Positions 25,269-33,574 of a stretch of 40,109 nucleotides of DNA are shown here, piece after piece. The notes beneath the pieces are model-generated. The model saw only the letters and a list, made by a program, of their open reading frames with translations. It had not been told where the DNA came from and made no database searches. Source of the stretch: Candidatus Poribacteria bacterium (GTDB taxonomy: Bacteria; Poribacteria; WGA-4E; WGA-3G); NCBI GenBank assembly GCA_007571305.1, contig RKRR01000148.1, positions 1 to 40,109 on the forward strand, given 5' to 3'. The position numbers were made by a program, and so were the translations under genes. How positions within the stretch are numbered: the first letter of the stretch is position 1; each line of letters starts with the position of its first letter.

Positions 25269-26306
25269 ATGGACTGGACTGTTTTTGGCTGGGCAGGCAT
25301 AGAACTGGAAATTCCCACGACATGGGAGCTGAGTGGACTCAGCGGAGATCAAAAAACCGGATATCTCCGGCTTGACGATGGTGATATGCCTCGCCTTGAA
25401 CTCAAATGGGCGCATACCCGACGCAAAAAACCAGACCTTCATGCGACGCTCGACGAATACTTCAAGTTAATTCGCAAGACTTATAAGAAAGGCGCAGAAC
25501 TTTCCTTCCGTCGGAACGTTAATTTCATCAAAGAAGAGGAATTTTTTAAGGGGCGCACCGTTCTGGGTTTTAGTTGGAAGGGGAGTATTCGAGCGAATGG
25601 TCTGATCTTCCACACCGGGAAGCGGATTACGATCGTGCAGGTGATGGGACGACTCAAGGAGAATTGGCGACCCACGGTCCTTCGGGTTTTTGAATCAATT
25701 ATAGACCGTGGGGATGCGCCATTGACCCTGTGGAGTGCCTACGGGCTTAAGTTAGGCGTTCCAAAAGAATACAAATTGGAACGTCAGAAATTGCTCAGCG
25801 GCTACTTGCTGTTTGCTTTCGTTGCAAAGCCTGTCCGCTTTCAGAGCACAGTCCGACTTGCGAAACTGGCAACCAACCGTTTACGGAATAATGGCTCTGT
25901 AGAAGACTTAGATACTTCTCCACCCGATATAGGACGGCTTAGCGTGGAACGGTACGGGCTAGCAGAGATGATGCTGAGCGACTATAAAGACGCTCCTAAC
26001 CCATTAGAGGCATGGTTCCGCACCAAATACGCAAAAGCGATTCGTGGCTACGGGTTTGAAGTAACGTCCGATATAGACTCAGCAGATGAACGGCTGACAC
26101 TCCTTGGGCAACAGACGCGGCTCTATGATGGGGTGCCCCTTACACCTGTATTGATGCTTGATAAGCTTTCTAAACGGACAACGCTCGTGTTCCACCTATG
26201 GCGATGCAACGAGTCCAACCGGATCTATGTCATCCAGTCCATCGGCAGTACCGATGGGCATTCGACCGTCCAAAAGGTTGCCGAAAGTATTGAATGCCAC
26301 TCATAG
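25269..26306 (+). CDS. Hypothetical protein with two tandem homologous domains
   Basis: 345 residues, no signal peptide or membrane segment, strongly basic. The two halves look duplicated. GIELEIPTTWELSGLSGDQK then TGYLRL near 12-37 parallels GLKLGVPKEYKLERQKLLSG then YLLF near 157-181. FHTGKRITIVQVMGRL plus LRVFESI parallels FHLWRCNESNRIYVIQSIGS plus VQKVAESI at the end. Each unit is about 150-170 residues and is probably a beta-rich fold ending in a helix. The family is not recognised. Its place between the membrane protein and the PqqD-like gene suggests a cytoplasmic accessory of the system. Confidence 0.68.
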   Translation: MDWTVFGWAGIELEIPTTWELSGLSGDQKTGYLRLDDGDMPRLELKWAHTRRKKPDLHATLDEYFKLIRKTYKKGAELSFRRNVNFIKEEEFFKGRTVLGFSWKGSIRANGLIFHTGKRITIVQVMGRLKENWRPTVLRVFESIIDRGDAPLTLWSAYGLKLGVPKEYKLERQKLLSGYLLFAFVAKPVRFQSTVRLAKLATNRLRNNGSVEDLDTSPPDIGRLSVERYGLAEMMLSDYKDAPNPLEAWFRTKYAKAIRGYGFEVTSDIDSADERLTLLGQQTRLYDGVPLTPVLMLDKLSKRTTLVFHLWRCNESNRIYVIQSIGSTDGHSTVQKVAESIECHS

Positions 26307-26322
26307 TTATCGGTTTTCAGTT

Positions 26323-26350
26323 AAGAGGTTTTCGTTTAAAAAAGCCTCTT
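26323..26350 (+). terminator. Hairpin in gap, possible attenuator
   Basis: AAGAGGTTTT and AAAAGCCTCTT form a stem of about 10 bp with a one-base bulge, between the 345-residue gene and the PqqD-like gene. No T-run follows, so it may be a processing or attenuation hairpin. The adjacent TAATAACTGATGCCTG belongs to the heptamer-like motif. Confidence 0.3.
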
Positions 26351-26364
26351 GCGCCTAATAACTG

Positions 26365-26886
26365 ATGCCTGAAAGAAAATCTGCTAACGCAGGTTTTCAT
26401 ACCGACAATCCTCAAAAGATGCTAAATAGAATTCTATACGCTCTCAAACTTAAGAAACGCCCGGATATGGATCGGACTCGGGTAATGAAGTCCTTCCCCG
26501 TTCGGAACCAGTTGATAACCTGGGAAATAGACGACAAAGGCGAAGCTTCACTCGTTGTTCCACAGAAAGATAAACTCTGGATCCGACTCGCCAGTAAGCT
26601 TTTTATGCTCCCAAATAAAAGGGTTATTGTGTTAGATTCCATCGGAACTTATGTGTGGCAGATGTGCGACGGTAAGCATACCATTTCGCAGATTATAAAA
26701 GGGATCCAAAACCAATATCAGTTGACGCGGAAAGAAGCGGAAACGTCCCTTTTTACGTTCATGCAGCAACTTGGCAAGCGGAACTTCATAGGATTCGCTA
26801 TTCCAAACCCTCAACAGAACGCTCCCGTAACGCCCGAACCCGAACCTGAAAAATCGGGATTCTTTGGTTTCCTGCAGAGACGGTGA
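26365..26886 (+). CDS. PqqD-fold family protein (RRE-like)
   Basis: Up to 173 residues. The start is uncertain: ATG 26365, or ATG 26419 (MLNRILYALK), neither with a strong ribosome binding site. The core matches stand-alone PqqD-family proteins: SFPVRNQLITWEIDDKGE, LVVPQKDKLWIRLASKLF, RVIVLDSIGTYVWQMCDGKH, then ISQIIKGIQNQYQLTRKEAE and a final helix QLGKRNFIGF. PqqD folds bind leader peptides of modified peptides, but no precursor peptide or radical SAM enzyme is seen here. It directly precedes the ABC ATPase, so it probably acts with the transporter. Confidence 0.75.
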   Translation: MPERKSANAGFHTDNPQKMLNRILYALKLKKRPDMDRTRVMKSFPVRNQLITWEIDDKGEASLVVPQKDKLWIRLASKLFMLPNKRVIVLDSIGTYVWQMCDGKHTISQIIKGIQNQYQLTRKEAETSLFTFMQQLGKRNFIGFAIPNPQQNAPVTPEPEPEKSGFFGFLQRR

Positions 26887-26918
26887 ACCGTGCTCTCACA
26901 GGAAATTTAGGAGAAAAA

Positions 26919-27731
26919 ATGAATATACCAACAGAAATCGGAGATGTTAATGCCATTCTCTCCGAAACCCCAGAAAAGTTCCAACGCATTCTTCCTAAGG
27001 AGAACACAGTTCGCGTCCGGAACCTCATCAAGCGATATGAAATGGGAACACAGACCGTGGATGCCCTCCGCGGTGTCAATTTCCAAATCCAGCGCGGTGA
27101 GTACATCTCCATTATGGGTCCCTCCGGTTCAGGGAAGTCAACACTTTTCAACATGATTGGGGGCTTAGACAAACCCACCGAGGGTAGAGTCTACATTGAC
27201 GAGGTGGACATCGCACAACTGGATGCGTATGAACTCGCATGGCTCCGCTGTCGAAAGATCGGCTATATCTTCCAATCGTTCAATCTCATCCCCGTTATGA
27301 CGGCACTCGAAAACGTCTCACTTCCGATGATTTTCGCCGGTATGAGTGCTGATGAAAGCAGAGAAAAAGGTGTTGACCTCCTCACACTCGTCGGACTGGG
27401 GGACCGCGTGCAACACAAACCATTAGAACTCTCCGGTGGACAACAACAGCGCGTTGCAATCGCACGTTCGCTTGCAAACGACCCTGCAATCGTTCTCGCC
27501 GATGAACCAACGGGAAACTTAGACACCAAAACCGGACTCGAAATCATCGCCCTGCTCCGTCGACTTAATGCTGAAAACGGCGTAACCATCATCACTGCAA
27601 CACACGACCACAAAATGTTAGATGTCTCTGATCGTATTTTCCACATGGCAGACGGTAAGGTGGACAAGATTGAGTCGCGTGATGAAATAGACCTCCATGT
27701 CGGTAAATTGGATGGTGAAGAAGTCGGGTAA
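26919..27731 (+). CDS. ABC transporter ATPase, LolD/FtsE/MacB class
   Basis: 270 residues from ATG 26919, which has TAGGAG about 6 nt upstream; the ORF extends to 26883 without better support. Walker A GPSGSGKST at 67-75, Q-loop FQSFNL at 119-123, signature LSGGQQQRVAIAR from 171, Walker B VLADEPTGNLD with catalytic E196, and H-loop H229 are all intact. The LSGGQQQR and DEPTGNLD forms are typical of ATPases that pair with FtsX/MacB-type permeases. There is an N-terminal extension of about 30 residues and an acidic C-terminal tail. The natural partner is the 2443-residue permease of the same operon, although an orphan MacB-type permease at 35695-36930 could also need an ATPase. Confidence 0.9.
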   Translation: MNIPTEIGDVNAILSETPEKFQRILPKENTVRVRNLIKRYEMGTQTVDALRGVNFQIQRGEYISIMGPSGSGKSTLFNMIGGLDKPTEGRVYIDEVDIAQLDAYELAWLRCRKIGYIFQSFNLIPVMTALENVSLPMIFAGMSADESREKGVDLLTLVGLGDRVQHKPLELSGGQQQRVAIARSLANDPAIVLADEPTGNLDTKTGLEIIALLRRLNAENGVTIITATHDHKMLDVSDRIFHMADGKVDKIESRDEIDLHVGKLDGEEVG

Positions 27732-27840
27732 ATCTTTTTAACTCTTAGGTTTTCGCTCCGATTTTTCCGTTGTCAAAATCGAGTTTTCGATAAATTTGCT
27801 AACAATTAACGAAAGATCGCAAGCCCATCGAAAGAAAACG

Positions 27841-28968
27841 ATGAGTATTTACAAACGCTTAGGAATCCGGACAGTCATCAACGGTAACGCGACGCTCACA
27901 CGGCTTGGTGGTTCGATCATGCCACCTGAGGTTGTCGCGGCGATGGCAGATGCTGCCAAGCACTTTGTGGACATCATTGAACTCCAAAAGCGGGTCGGGG
28001 AAGAGATTGCGAAACTCACCCACAACGAAGCGGCGTACGTCTCTTGTGGTGCTGCCGCTGCTTTGACGCTCAGTACCGCGGCGTGTATCACTGGACTTGA
28101 TGCTGACAAACGTGAAAAATTGCCGCACCTTGACGCGTCAATGAAAAGTGAAGTCATTGTGCATCGACACGGTCGCGTCGGATATGATTACGCCATCCGG
28201 CAAGTCGGTATCACGATGATAGAGATAGGGGATGAAACGGGGACACCCCCTGATGAATTAGAAAACGCCATTACGGAAAAGACCGCCGCAATCTTCTACT
28301 TTGCAAACCCCAGTAGGGAACATCTCTGGGTACCCTACGAGGAAGCCATTGCTATTGCGAAAAGACACAATGTTCCCCTTATCATTGATGCCGCCGCACA
28401 GTTACCACCCCCAGAAAATCTTTGGCGTTTCACGCAAATGGGTGCTGATTTGGCACTCTTTAGCGGGGGAAAAGGCTTGTGCGGACCACAGAGTAGTGGG
28501 TTAATCGTCGGAAAAAAATCGCTGATTGAAACTATCGCCTTCAACGGCCCCCCGCACCCTTTTATCGGTAGAGGAATGAAGGTGGGAAAAGAAGAAATGG
28601 TAGGCCTACTCGCCGCTGTCGAATGGTACTTAAATCAAGACCACAACCAATTACAGCAATCTTATGAGGAGCAGGTTCCCTACTACGACGAAGTGTTCGC
28701 AGATGTCCAAGGCGTTACAGTCCACCGTATCTTTCCCTCTGAAGCCGGACAACCTATGCCTCGCACCGAGATCCGATTTGATGCGGAGCAACTCGGCATC
28801 ACACGGAACGAAATCCTTCAGCAACTCGCAGAAGGTGAACCCTCCATTGACCTCCCAGGATCAGGGGAAAACGGTATCATCATCAATGGACAAACGTTAA
28901 TGCCGGGAGAGGTAGAAATCATCGCTCAAAGACTAAAAGAGATTGTTTTAAACCGGCGCAAGTTTTAA
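27841..28968 (+). CDS. SelA-like PLP-dependent enzyme
   Basis: 375 residues from ATG 27841 (MSIYKRLGIRTVINGNATLT); the ORF extension from TTG 27796 lacks support. The start IRTVINGNATLTRLGGSIMP is typical of the SelA / D-glucosaminate-6-phosphate ammonia-lyase-like branch of fold-type I PLP enzymes. IIDAAAQLPP (D183) and FSGGKGLCGPQSSG (K211, the expected Schiff-base lysine) are present. Length is shorter than SelA (about 460) and the N-terminal tRNA-binding domain is missing, so it is likely an amino-sugar or amino-acid lyase rather than selenocysteine synthase. It is followed by a hydrolase gene at 30-nt spacing. Confidence 0.8.
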   Translation: MSIYKRLGIRTVINGNATLTRLGGSIMPPEVVAAMADAAKHFVDIIELQKRVGEEIAKLTHNEAAYVSCGAAAALTLSTAACITGLDADKREKLPHLDASMKSEVIVHRHGRVGYDYAIRQVGITMIEIGDETGTPPDELENAITEKTAAIFYFANPSREHLWVPYEEAIAIAKRHNVPLIIDAAAQLPPPENLWRFTQMGADLALFSGGKGLCGPQSSGLIVGKKSLIETIAFNGPPHPFIGRGMKVGKEEMVGLLAAVEWYLNQDHNQLQQSYEEQVPYYDEVFADVQGVTVHRIFPSEAGQPMPRTEIRFDAEQLGITRNEILQQLAEGEPSIDLPGSGENGIIINGQTLMPGEVEIIAQRLKEIVLNRRKF

Positions 28969-28998
28969 AGAACAGTACCGCAAGGAATAAGTAAAAAA

Positions 28999-29709
28999 AT
29001 GAAACTTAATAATGGTATTCGCCTGACATGGCTCGGACACTCCACCTTTAAAATCGAAGCAGATGGACAAACGCTCCTCATAGACCCATGGGTAACTAAC
29101 AATCCAGTATGTCCTGATGCGCTCAAGACCTTCGCCAGCCTTGATGTTATCCTCATCACACACGGGCACGCGGATCACATGAGCGACGCAGTACCACTGG
29201 CGAAAAAACATACACCGACAGTTGTGTCTATCGTTGAAATCGCAGGATGGCTTGGGAAACAGGGTGTCGAGAATACGATCGGTATGAATAAGGGTGGAAC
29301 TGTCGCTGTCGGCAATGTGAAAGCAACAATGGTATCAGCAAACCATAGTAGCAGTTTCACAGAGGAAAACGGCACGACAGTTTATCTCGGTGAACCAGCA
29401 GGCTACGTGATTGAATTTGGGAACGGCTACAAAATCTACCACGCCGGGGATACGAACGTGTTTGGAGACATGCGGATTATCGGTGAGATTTACCAACCCG
29501 ATCTTGCATTGCTTCCCATCGGCGATCATTTCACGATGGGCCCGCGTGAAGCCGCCTATGCTACAGAATTACTCAATGTCCCAGCGATTCTGCCCATCCA
29601 CTATGGCACTTTCCCACTCTTGACAGGAACACCTGAAAAACTACGTCAATTGACGGCATATCAGGATGTAGAAATTATTTCGTTAGAGGTTGGGGAAACG
29701 TTAGACTAA
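28999..29709 (+). CDS. UPF0173-family metallo-beta-lactamase-fold hydrolase
   Basis: 236 residues. LTWLGHSTFKIEADGQTLLI near 9-28 and the HGHADH metal motif at 55-60 (HxHxDH), later HAGDTNVFGDM, HFTMGPREAA and LPIHYGTFPLL are all typical of the UPF0173 (YtkL-like) group. It is expected to be a cytoplasmic metal-dependent hydrolase of unknown substrate. The start carries the conserved CGCAAGGAA leader. The last 9 nt overlap the 3' end of the convergent galU gene. Confidence 0.88.
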   Translation: MKLNNGIRLTWLGHSTFKIEADGQTLLIDPWVTNNPVCPDALKTFASLDVILITHGHADHMSDAVPLAKKHTPTVVSIVEIAGWLGKQGVENTIGMNKGGTVAVGNVKATMVSANHSSSFTEENGTTVYLGEPAGYVIEFGNGYKIYHAGDTNVFGDMRIIGEIYQPDLALLPIGDHFTMGPREAAYATELLNVPAILPIHYGTFPLLTGTPEKLRQLTAYQDVEIISLEVGETLD

Positions 29710-30624
29710 GACACTCCGATAAGGACCCTGTAATCCAAAAGCATTGACTGTCCTTAGCAGCTCTTGTGGGTTTCCTGTATCGTAACGCTTTCCCGCCACA
29801 CGATAACCGTACATGCCTTCCTGTTTTATCATTTCCGACATTGCATCCCGCAGTTGAATCTCTCCATGCGTCACGATTTGGTGTCTATAGTTGTAGTCCA
29901 GAATATCAAAGAGGAGGGGGTTGAGGAGATCGATGCCGAAGTTGCAGAGGTACTGCCCCTCTGGAATTCCTTCAACGCGGAGATGTTCTCGAGCGAACTC
30001 GACCGTCGGCTTTTCGGAGATTTGTGCTAATGTAAAAAGGTTCGGGGATTCAGTAGAAGGATTGCCGTGAACAATACCGTTGAGCGAAAGTTCACTTTCA
30101 TGACAGAGATCAAGACTGGTGACAGATTGCCCAACTTGTGTGTAGACATCCACCAATTGCTTCGCGCAAGAGACACCTGACTCGGAAATATAGAGGTGAT
30201 CCCCAAGCAGAATCATCACAGGTTCACCAGCGGCGAAATCCCTTGCGCAATAGATGGCATGTCCAAAGCCTTCCGGCTCCGCTTGAATAGCGAAATGCAA
30301 CCGCCCACCTATTTCCGCCAACCGCTCCGCCTGTGCTGCTAATTCCGCTTTCTCTCGAATTGCATCTGCAACGGTGCCAGAAAAATAGGTAGCAATCGGC
30401 TCAACTTGCTGCGGTTGGGCAACGAGACATACCTCCTCCACGCCTGCCGTTAGTGCTTCCTCAATAATCAACTGAATGATCGGCTTTGCGATACCATCCT
30501 GAGCGATAATTGGAAAGAGAGCTTTCGGTACGGCTTTCGTTGCGGGGAAAAGGCGTGTCCCGTATCCAGCAATAGGAATAACCGCTTTCTTAATGATGGG
30601 TTCCGCTCCATTTTCCGTTTTCAA
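29701..30624 (-). CDS. galU: UTP--glucose-1-phosphate uridylyltransferase
   Basis: 307 residues. KKAVIPIAGYGTRLFPATKA (12-31) followed by VPKALFPI is the sugar-nucleotide-binding motif of GalU, which makes UDP-glucose from UTP and glucose-1-phosphate. Further family marks are GFGHAIYCARDF and VMILLGDHLYI. C-terminal YRVAGKRYDTGNPQELLRTV matches the GalU ending. The start is a TTG at 30624 without an obvious ribosome binding site, so the exact start is less certain. It overlaps the UPF0173 gene tail-to-tail by 9 nt. Confidence 0.88.
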   Translation of the reverse strand: MKTENGAEPIIKKAVIPIAGYGTRLFPATKAVPKALFPIIAQDGIAKPIIQLIIEEALTAGVEEVCLVAQPQQVEPIATYFSGTVADAIREKAELAAQAERLAEIGGRLHFAIQAEPEGFGHAIYCARDFAAGEPVMILLGDHLYISESGVSCAKQLVDVYTQVGQSVTSLDLCHESELSLNGIVHGNPSTESPNLFTLAQISEKPTVEFAREHLRVEGIPEGQYLCNFGIDLLNPLLFDILDYNYRHQIVTHGEIQLRDAMSEMIKQEGMYGYRVAGKRYDTGNPQELLRTVNAFGLQGPYRSVLV

Positions 30625-30706
30625 AAAAACGGGTTACTTTACACATGAAACCAGCCTGTTACGGCATACAGAGGGAGCCTGCTACTTTTCGTTAAACAAA
30701 TTGCCT

Positions 30707-31471
30707 TTAGTTTCTCAATGCCTTGAGGTAGCCCCAAGTAGCTGAGAGCTTTCCAGCAGGTTCAACAGGTAATTGATCGCTCTGAGACTCAAAATTCTGC
30801 TCAACCTCTTTTTCGTCAAGGATCCGGTCATAAATACGGACGTTATCAATCATACCGATCAGGAATCTACCGTCGTGTTCGCTACCGATACGACGTTCGT
30901 CCATCAGTTCAGGGGTTGCGCCGGCGTTCCCTTCGTCAACCAATTCGCCATCAACATAGAGTTTCAACTCATTGTCTTTGGTATTACTGGTGTAAATAAT
31001 GTGATACCACCTCTCCTCCTCAGCATTTAAGCGGATTTTCACACCATCGTTCTTATGAACTTGAATTTGGTTACCCTCAAATTTGAAGTGGACTTTGCCA
31101 GCTGCCCACTGCCATGTAGATACGATGCCTTGAATGCCGCCGAACTGCCCTTCAAGCGCATAGCATTCAATACTCACATGCTCAAATTCACCCATCGCTG
31201 GGATTTCGATGTAACTATCCCCTTCAAATTCCAACGCCTCTCCGGTCCCATCAGTTGCCCCCTCGACAGATTTAAGGTTGCCCTCGATCTTTGCATCTTT
31301 GCCTCCAAAAACATCTTTGACAACTTTCCCGGCGATATCTGCTTCATTGAGTGTCCACATGGCAACGAGTCCATCTATTACGAAATCTTGTGCATCAGCC
31401 GCTGTCACATAGCAAAACATCGTGAGGAGTGCAGCGAGTACACAGATTATTCTGATATTCCTTAAACGCAT
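30707..31471 (-). CDS. Secreted LamG (concanavalin A-like) domain protein
   Basis: 254 residues. A signal peptide (MRLRNIRIICVLAALLTMFC... ending ADAQ) precedes a LamG/laminin_G_3-type beta-sandwich: LVAMWTLNEADIAGKVVKD, ALEFEGDSYIEIP, EERWYHIIYTSNT, LKLYVDGELVDEGN and GMIDNVRIYDRIL. Such domains bind glycans or proteins outside the cell. The C-terminal tail (VEPAGKLSATWGYLKALRN) is a short motif that I associate with Poribacteria LamG proteins. The start follows AAGGAG, and a good promoter lies at 31526-31555. Confidence 0.85.
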   Translation of the reverse strand: MRLRNIRIICVLAALLTMFCYVTAADAQDFVIDGLVAMWTLNEADIAGKVVKDVFGGKDAKIEGNLKSVEGATDGTGEALEFEGDSYIEIPAMGEFEHVSIECYALEGQFGGIQGIVSTWQWAAGKVHFKFEGNQIQVHKNDGVKIRLNAEEERWYHIIYTSNTKDNELKLYVDGELVDEGNAGATPELMDERRIGSEHDGRFLIGMIDNVRIYDRILDEKEVEQNFESQSDQLPVEPAGKLSATWGYLKALRN

Positions 31472-31525
31472 TTTTAATTGCTCCTTTTGGTTCCAGAAGT
31501 TAGAGTATGTAAAAACTTTCCATAC

Positions 31526-31555
31526 ATTTTACCCCATAGATTTCAGCTCTGTCAA
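31526..31555 (-). promoter_or_regulatory. Candidate sigma70 promoter for the LamG gene
   Basis: On the minus strand, perfect TTGACA (31550-31555) is followed after 18 nt by TAAAAT (31526-31531). It lies right next to the stop codon of the upstream ATPase gene and 55 nt before the LamG start codon. Confidence 0.55.
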
Positions 31556-31556
31556 G

Positions 31557-32582
31557 TCAATTTGCTTGTGTATCTGAAGAGATTGGCTCTGTCAATTTAC
31601 GTTCAAGCGTGAGGTTGTCTTCATAAACGGTTTTTATTAACTCCTCAATATCAGGTTCCTGAACAGATATGTCTACAATCTTGAATTTCTGAAGGATTGC
31701 ACCGATGAGATCCGCTGTGCTAATTTCTTCTGGCGAGAATCGATACTGCGCACGAGCTCCTTCTCGATGGATAACGTGCGCGTTGGGGATACTGATATCT
31801 GGGTAGACTTCAGCGTAATCAACACTCAAAAGCCGCTCCGTTGAAAGCAAACGCCGAAGTGTGGCGAGTTCTCCATCAAAACAGAGACGCGCATTGTCAA
31901 TGAGAATAACGCGTTTGCAGAGTTTCTCGACATCGTCTAAATCGTGTGTCGTTAGCACAACCGTTACTTCCCGTTCAGCGTTAATCTTTTGGATGAATTG
32001 TCGGATACGGGCCTTGGCAACGACATCCAAACCGATCGTCGGTTCATCAAGAAATAGCACATCCGGGTTATGGAGCAGGGCAGCGGCGATGTCAGCACGC
32101 ATCCGTTGACCGAGGCTCAACTGACGAACAGGTGTCCGGAAAAAATCGCCAAGATTGAGCAATTCGTCAAATATCTCGACGTTGTAGCGATACTGCATCT
32201 CTGGAATCCGATAGATACGTTGTAGGAGTTCAAACGACTCCTGAACGGGCAAATCGAACCACAGATGTGATCTTTGTCCAAATACGACCCCAATGCGTTT
32301 AGCATTTTCCTTCCGCTGCCGATGTGGAATATACCCATTCACAGTCACACTGCCGGACGTAGGCACCAAAATGCCAGTCAGCATTTTAATAGTCGTTGAC
32401 TTTCCAGCACCATTTGGTCCTAAATATCCCACAATTTCGCCACGTCTTACCGTGAAAGAAATCCTGTCTACCGCTTGGACAACGTGATGTTTGCGAGAAA
32501 AGAGGTTCACAAAACTACCGAAAAAGCCTTTTCGGTGATGATAGACTTTGAAAATTTTGCTAAGGTTGTCAACTTCAATCAT
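31557..32582 (-). CDS. ABC-2 exporter ATPase (COG4586-like)
   Basis: 341 residues. I place the start at ATG 32582 (MIEVDNLSKIFKVYHH). The ORF reaching 32642 would take its first 20 residues from the inserted MITE. Walker A GPNGAGKST at 55-63, signature LSLGQ at 155-159, Walker B LFLDEPTIGLD with E180, and a TTHDLDDVE H-loop are intact. The long N-terminal insert (KGFFGSFVNLFSRKHHVVQA) is typical of the COG4586 exporter group. It works with the two permease genes upstream. The MITE at 32591-32749 now separates it from them. Confidence 0.88.
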   Translation of the reverse strand: MIEVDNLSKIFKVYHHRKGFFGSFVNLFSRKHHVVQAVDRISFTVRRGEIVGYLGPNGAGKSTTIKMLTGILVPTSGSVTVNGYIPHRQRKENAKRIGVVFGQRSHLWFDLPVQESFELLQRIYRIPEMQYRYNVEIFDELLNLGDFFRTPVRQLSLGQRMRADIAAALLHNPDVLFLDEPTIGLDVVAKARIRQFIQKINAEREVTVVLTTHDLDDVEKLCKRVILIDNARLCFDGELATLRRLLSTERLLSVDYAEVYPDISIPNAHVIHREGARAQYRFSPEEISTADLIGAILQKFKIVDISVQEPDIEELIKTVYEDNLTLERKLTEPISSDTQAN

Positions 32583-32590
32583 ATAAATTA

Positions 32591-32749
32591 ACCCAAGTTG
32601 CCGGTTTGTAGCATAACCTGTTAGGTTGTGCATCTTAAGCACGCAAGAAATCCACAGTTTCCTGCGCTACGAAATGCCTCCGAATCATGAAACCGTTTCA
32701 GTGAAAAATGGGATTGGATACCTAAAATCTTGTGAGTAACAACTTGTGT
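32591..32749 (+). mobile_element. MITE family copy B1 (159 bp) inside ABC exporter operon
   Basis: Left end ACCCAAGTTGC is intact; the right end ACAACTTGTGT has two changes from the family end. It is flanked by a perfect 9-bp direct repeat TATAAATTA (32582-32590 and 32750-32758). The right repeat contains the stop codon of the permease gene and the left one overlaps the start codon of the ATPase gene. It contains the family hairpin GCATAACCTGTTAGGTTGTGC in forward orientation. Confidence 0.88.
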
Positions 32750-32755
32750 TATAAA

Positions 32756-33556
32756 TTAAAAACCCGTGCTTTGGTAGTGTAGGACCCCCCATCTCCAAAA
32801 TAGTACAGTGACACCGAGAAAAAGGAAGCCTGCCAAAGGTGCTAACTGGGCACCAACAGGTGAGATCCCCAACGTCTCAACTTTTCCCAGAAGAAAAAGA
32901 GATGGGAAATAGTTGACACACGCCAACGGAACAATAAAAGTGAAAAAATGCCGAAACCACCACCGATAAATGGAAAAGGGGTAACTTCCCATAAAAACGC
33001 CGCCATTCGTAAAGATATTAATAATCTCAATTGATTGAACAGTCCAAAAACAGGATGTCGCACCAATTACGAAGAGACCTATAAAAAAACAGGTGCCGCT
33101 CACAAGGGAGATCAATAGATACCCTACCTTAGCAAACGACCAAGGGATAATTAGCTGCGAATTGGCAATCAGCAACACGACCAAAGCTTGTGCTATCCTA
33201 CCGAACCTACGAAGTAGAAATTCGTGCGAGAACACTTGAAAGAAAGTACCAAGAGGACGGATGAGTACCCTATCAAAGTCACCACGCGCAATATTTCTCT
33301 GAAAAACATCAAAGCCTCTCCCAAACATCTCAGCAAGAGCAAAGCAGATGCCTATCATACCGTAAAGGAACCCTACTTCCCATAAACTCCATCCGGCTAA
33401 CTCTTTGAAACGGTTGAAAAGAAGGGCAATCATGAAAAAGTCAATAACAGAGATGCTCGCTTGAGCAAATACATCAAAGACAAACGAGAGTCGGTACTCC
33501 ATCTGTGACTGGATGCGGAGTTTGACAAAATGGAGGTAGAGTGAAAGATGATGCAT
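32756..33556 (-). CDS. ABC-2 family permease (COG3694-like)
   Basis: 266 residues with about six membrane segments: FDVFAQASISVIDFFMIALL, VGFLYGMIGICFALAEMFG, an RGDFDRVLIRPLGTFFQVF cytoplasmic loop, then several C-terminal helices. The GDFDRVLIRPL motif is characteristic of the COG3694-type permease that partners COG4587 and COG4586 proteins. The stop codon TAA lies within the target duplication of the MITE. It starts 18 nt after the companion permease. Confidence 0.82.
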   Translation of the reverse strand: MHHLSLYLHFVKLRIQSQMEYRLSFVFDVFAQASISVIDFFMIALLFNRFKELAGWSLWEVGFLYGMIGICFALAEMFGRGFDVFQRNIARGDFDRVLIRPLGTFFQVFSHEFLLRRFGRIAQALVVLLIANSQLIIPWSFAKVGYLLISLVSGTCFFIGLFVIGATSCFWTVQSIEIINIFTNGGVFMGSYPFSIYRWWFRHFFTFIVPLACVNYFPSLFLLGKVETLGISPVGAQLAPLAGFLFLGVTVLFWRWGVLHYQSTGF

Positions 33557-33574
33557 TTTTTGGGAAATCCGCTA

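Noticed and set aside
22790..26364. CRISPR array, because of repeated short motifs between genes
   Set aside because: The units are 7-20 bp, degenerate, not regularly spaced, and have no unique spacers or cas genes.
27841..28968. Selenocysteine synthase (selA)
   Set aside because: The protein is about 90 residues short and lacks the N-terminal domain; no selB, selD or tRNA-Sec is nearby. The lyase-like SelA-fold group fits better.
32583..32642. N-terminal extension of the ABC-2 ATPase (20 extra residues)
   Set aside because: The extension is encoded by the MITE and its target repeat. The conserved family start is at 32582.
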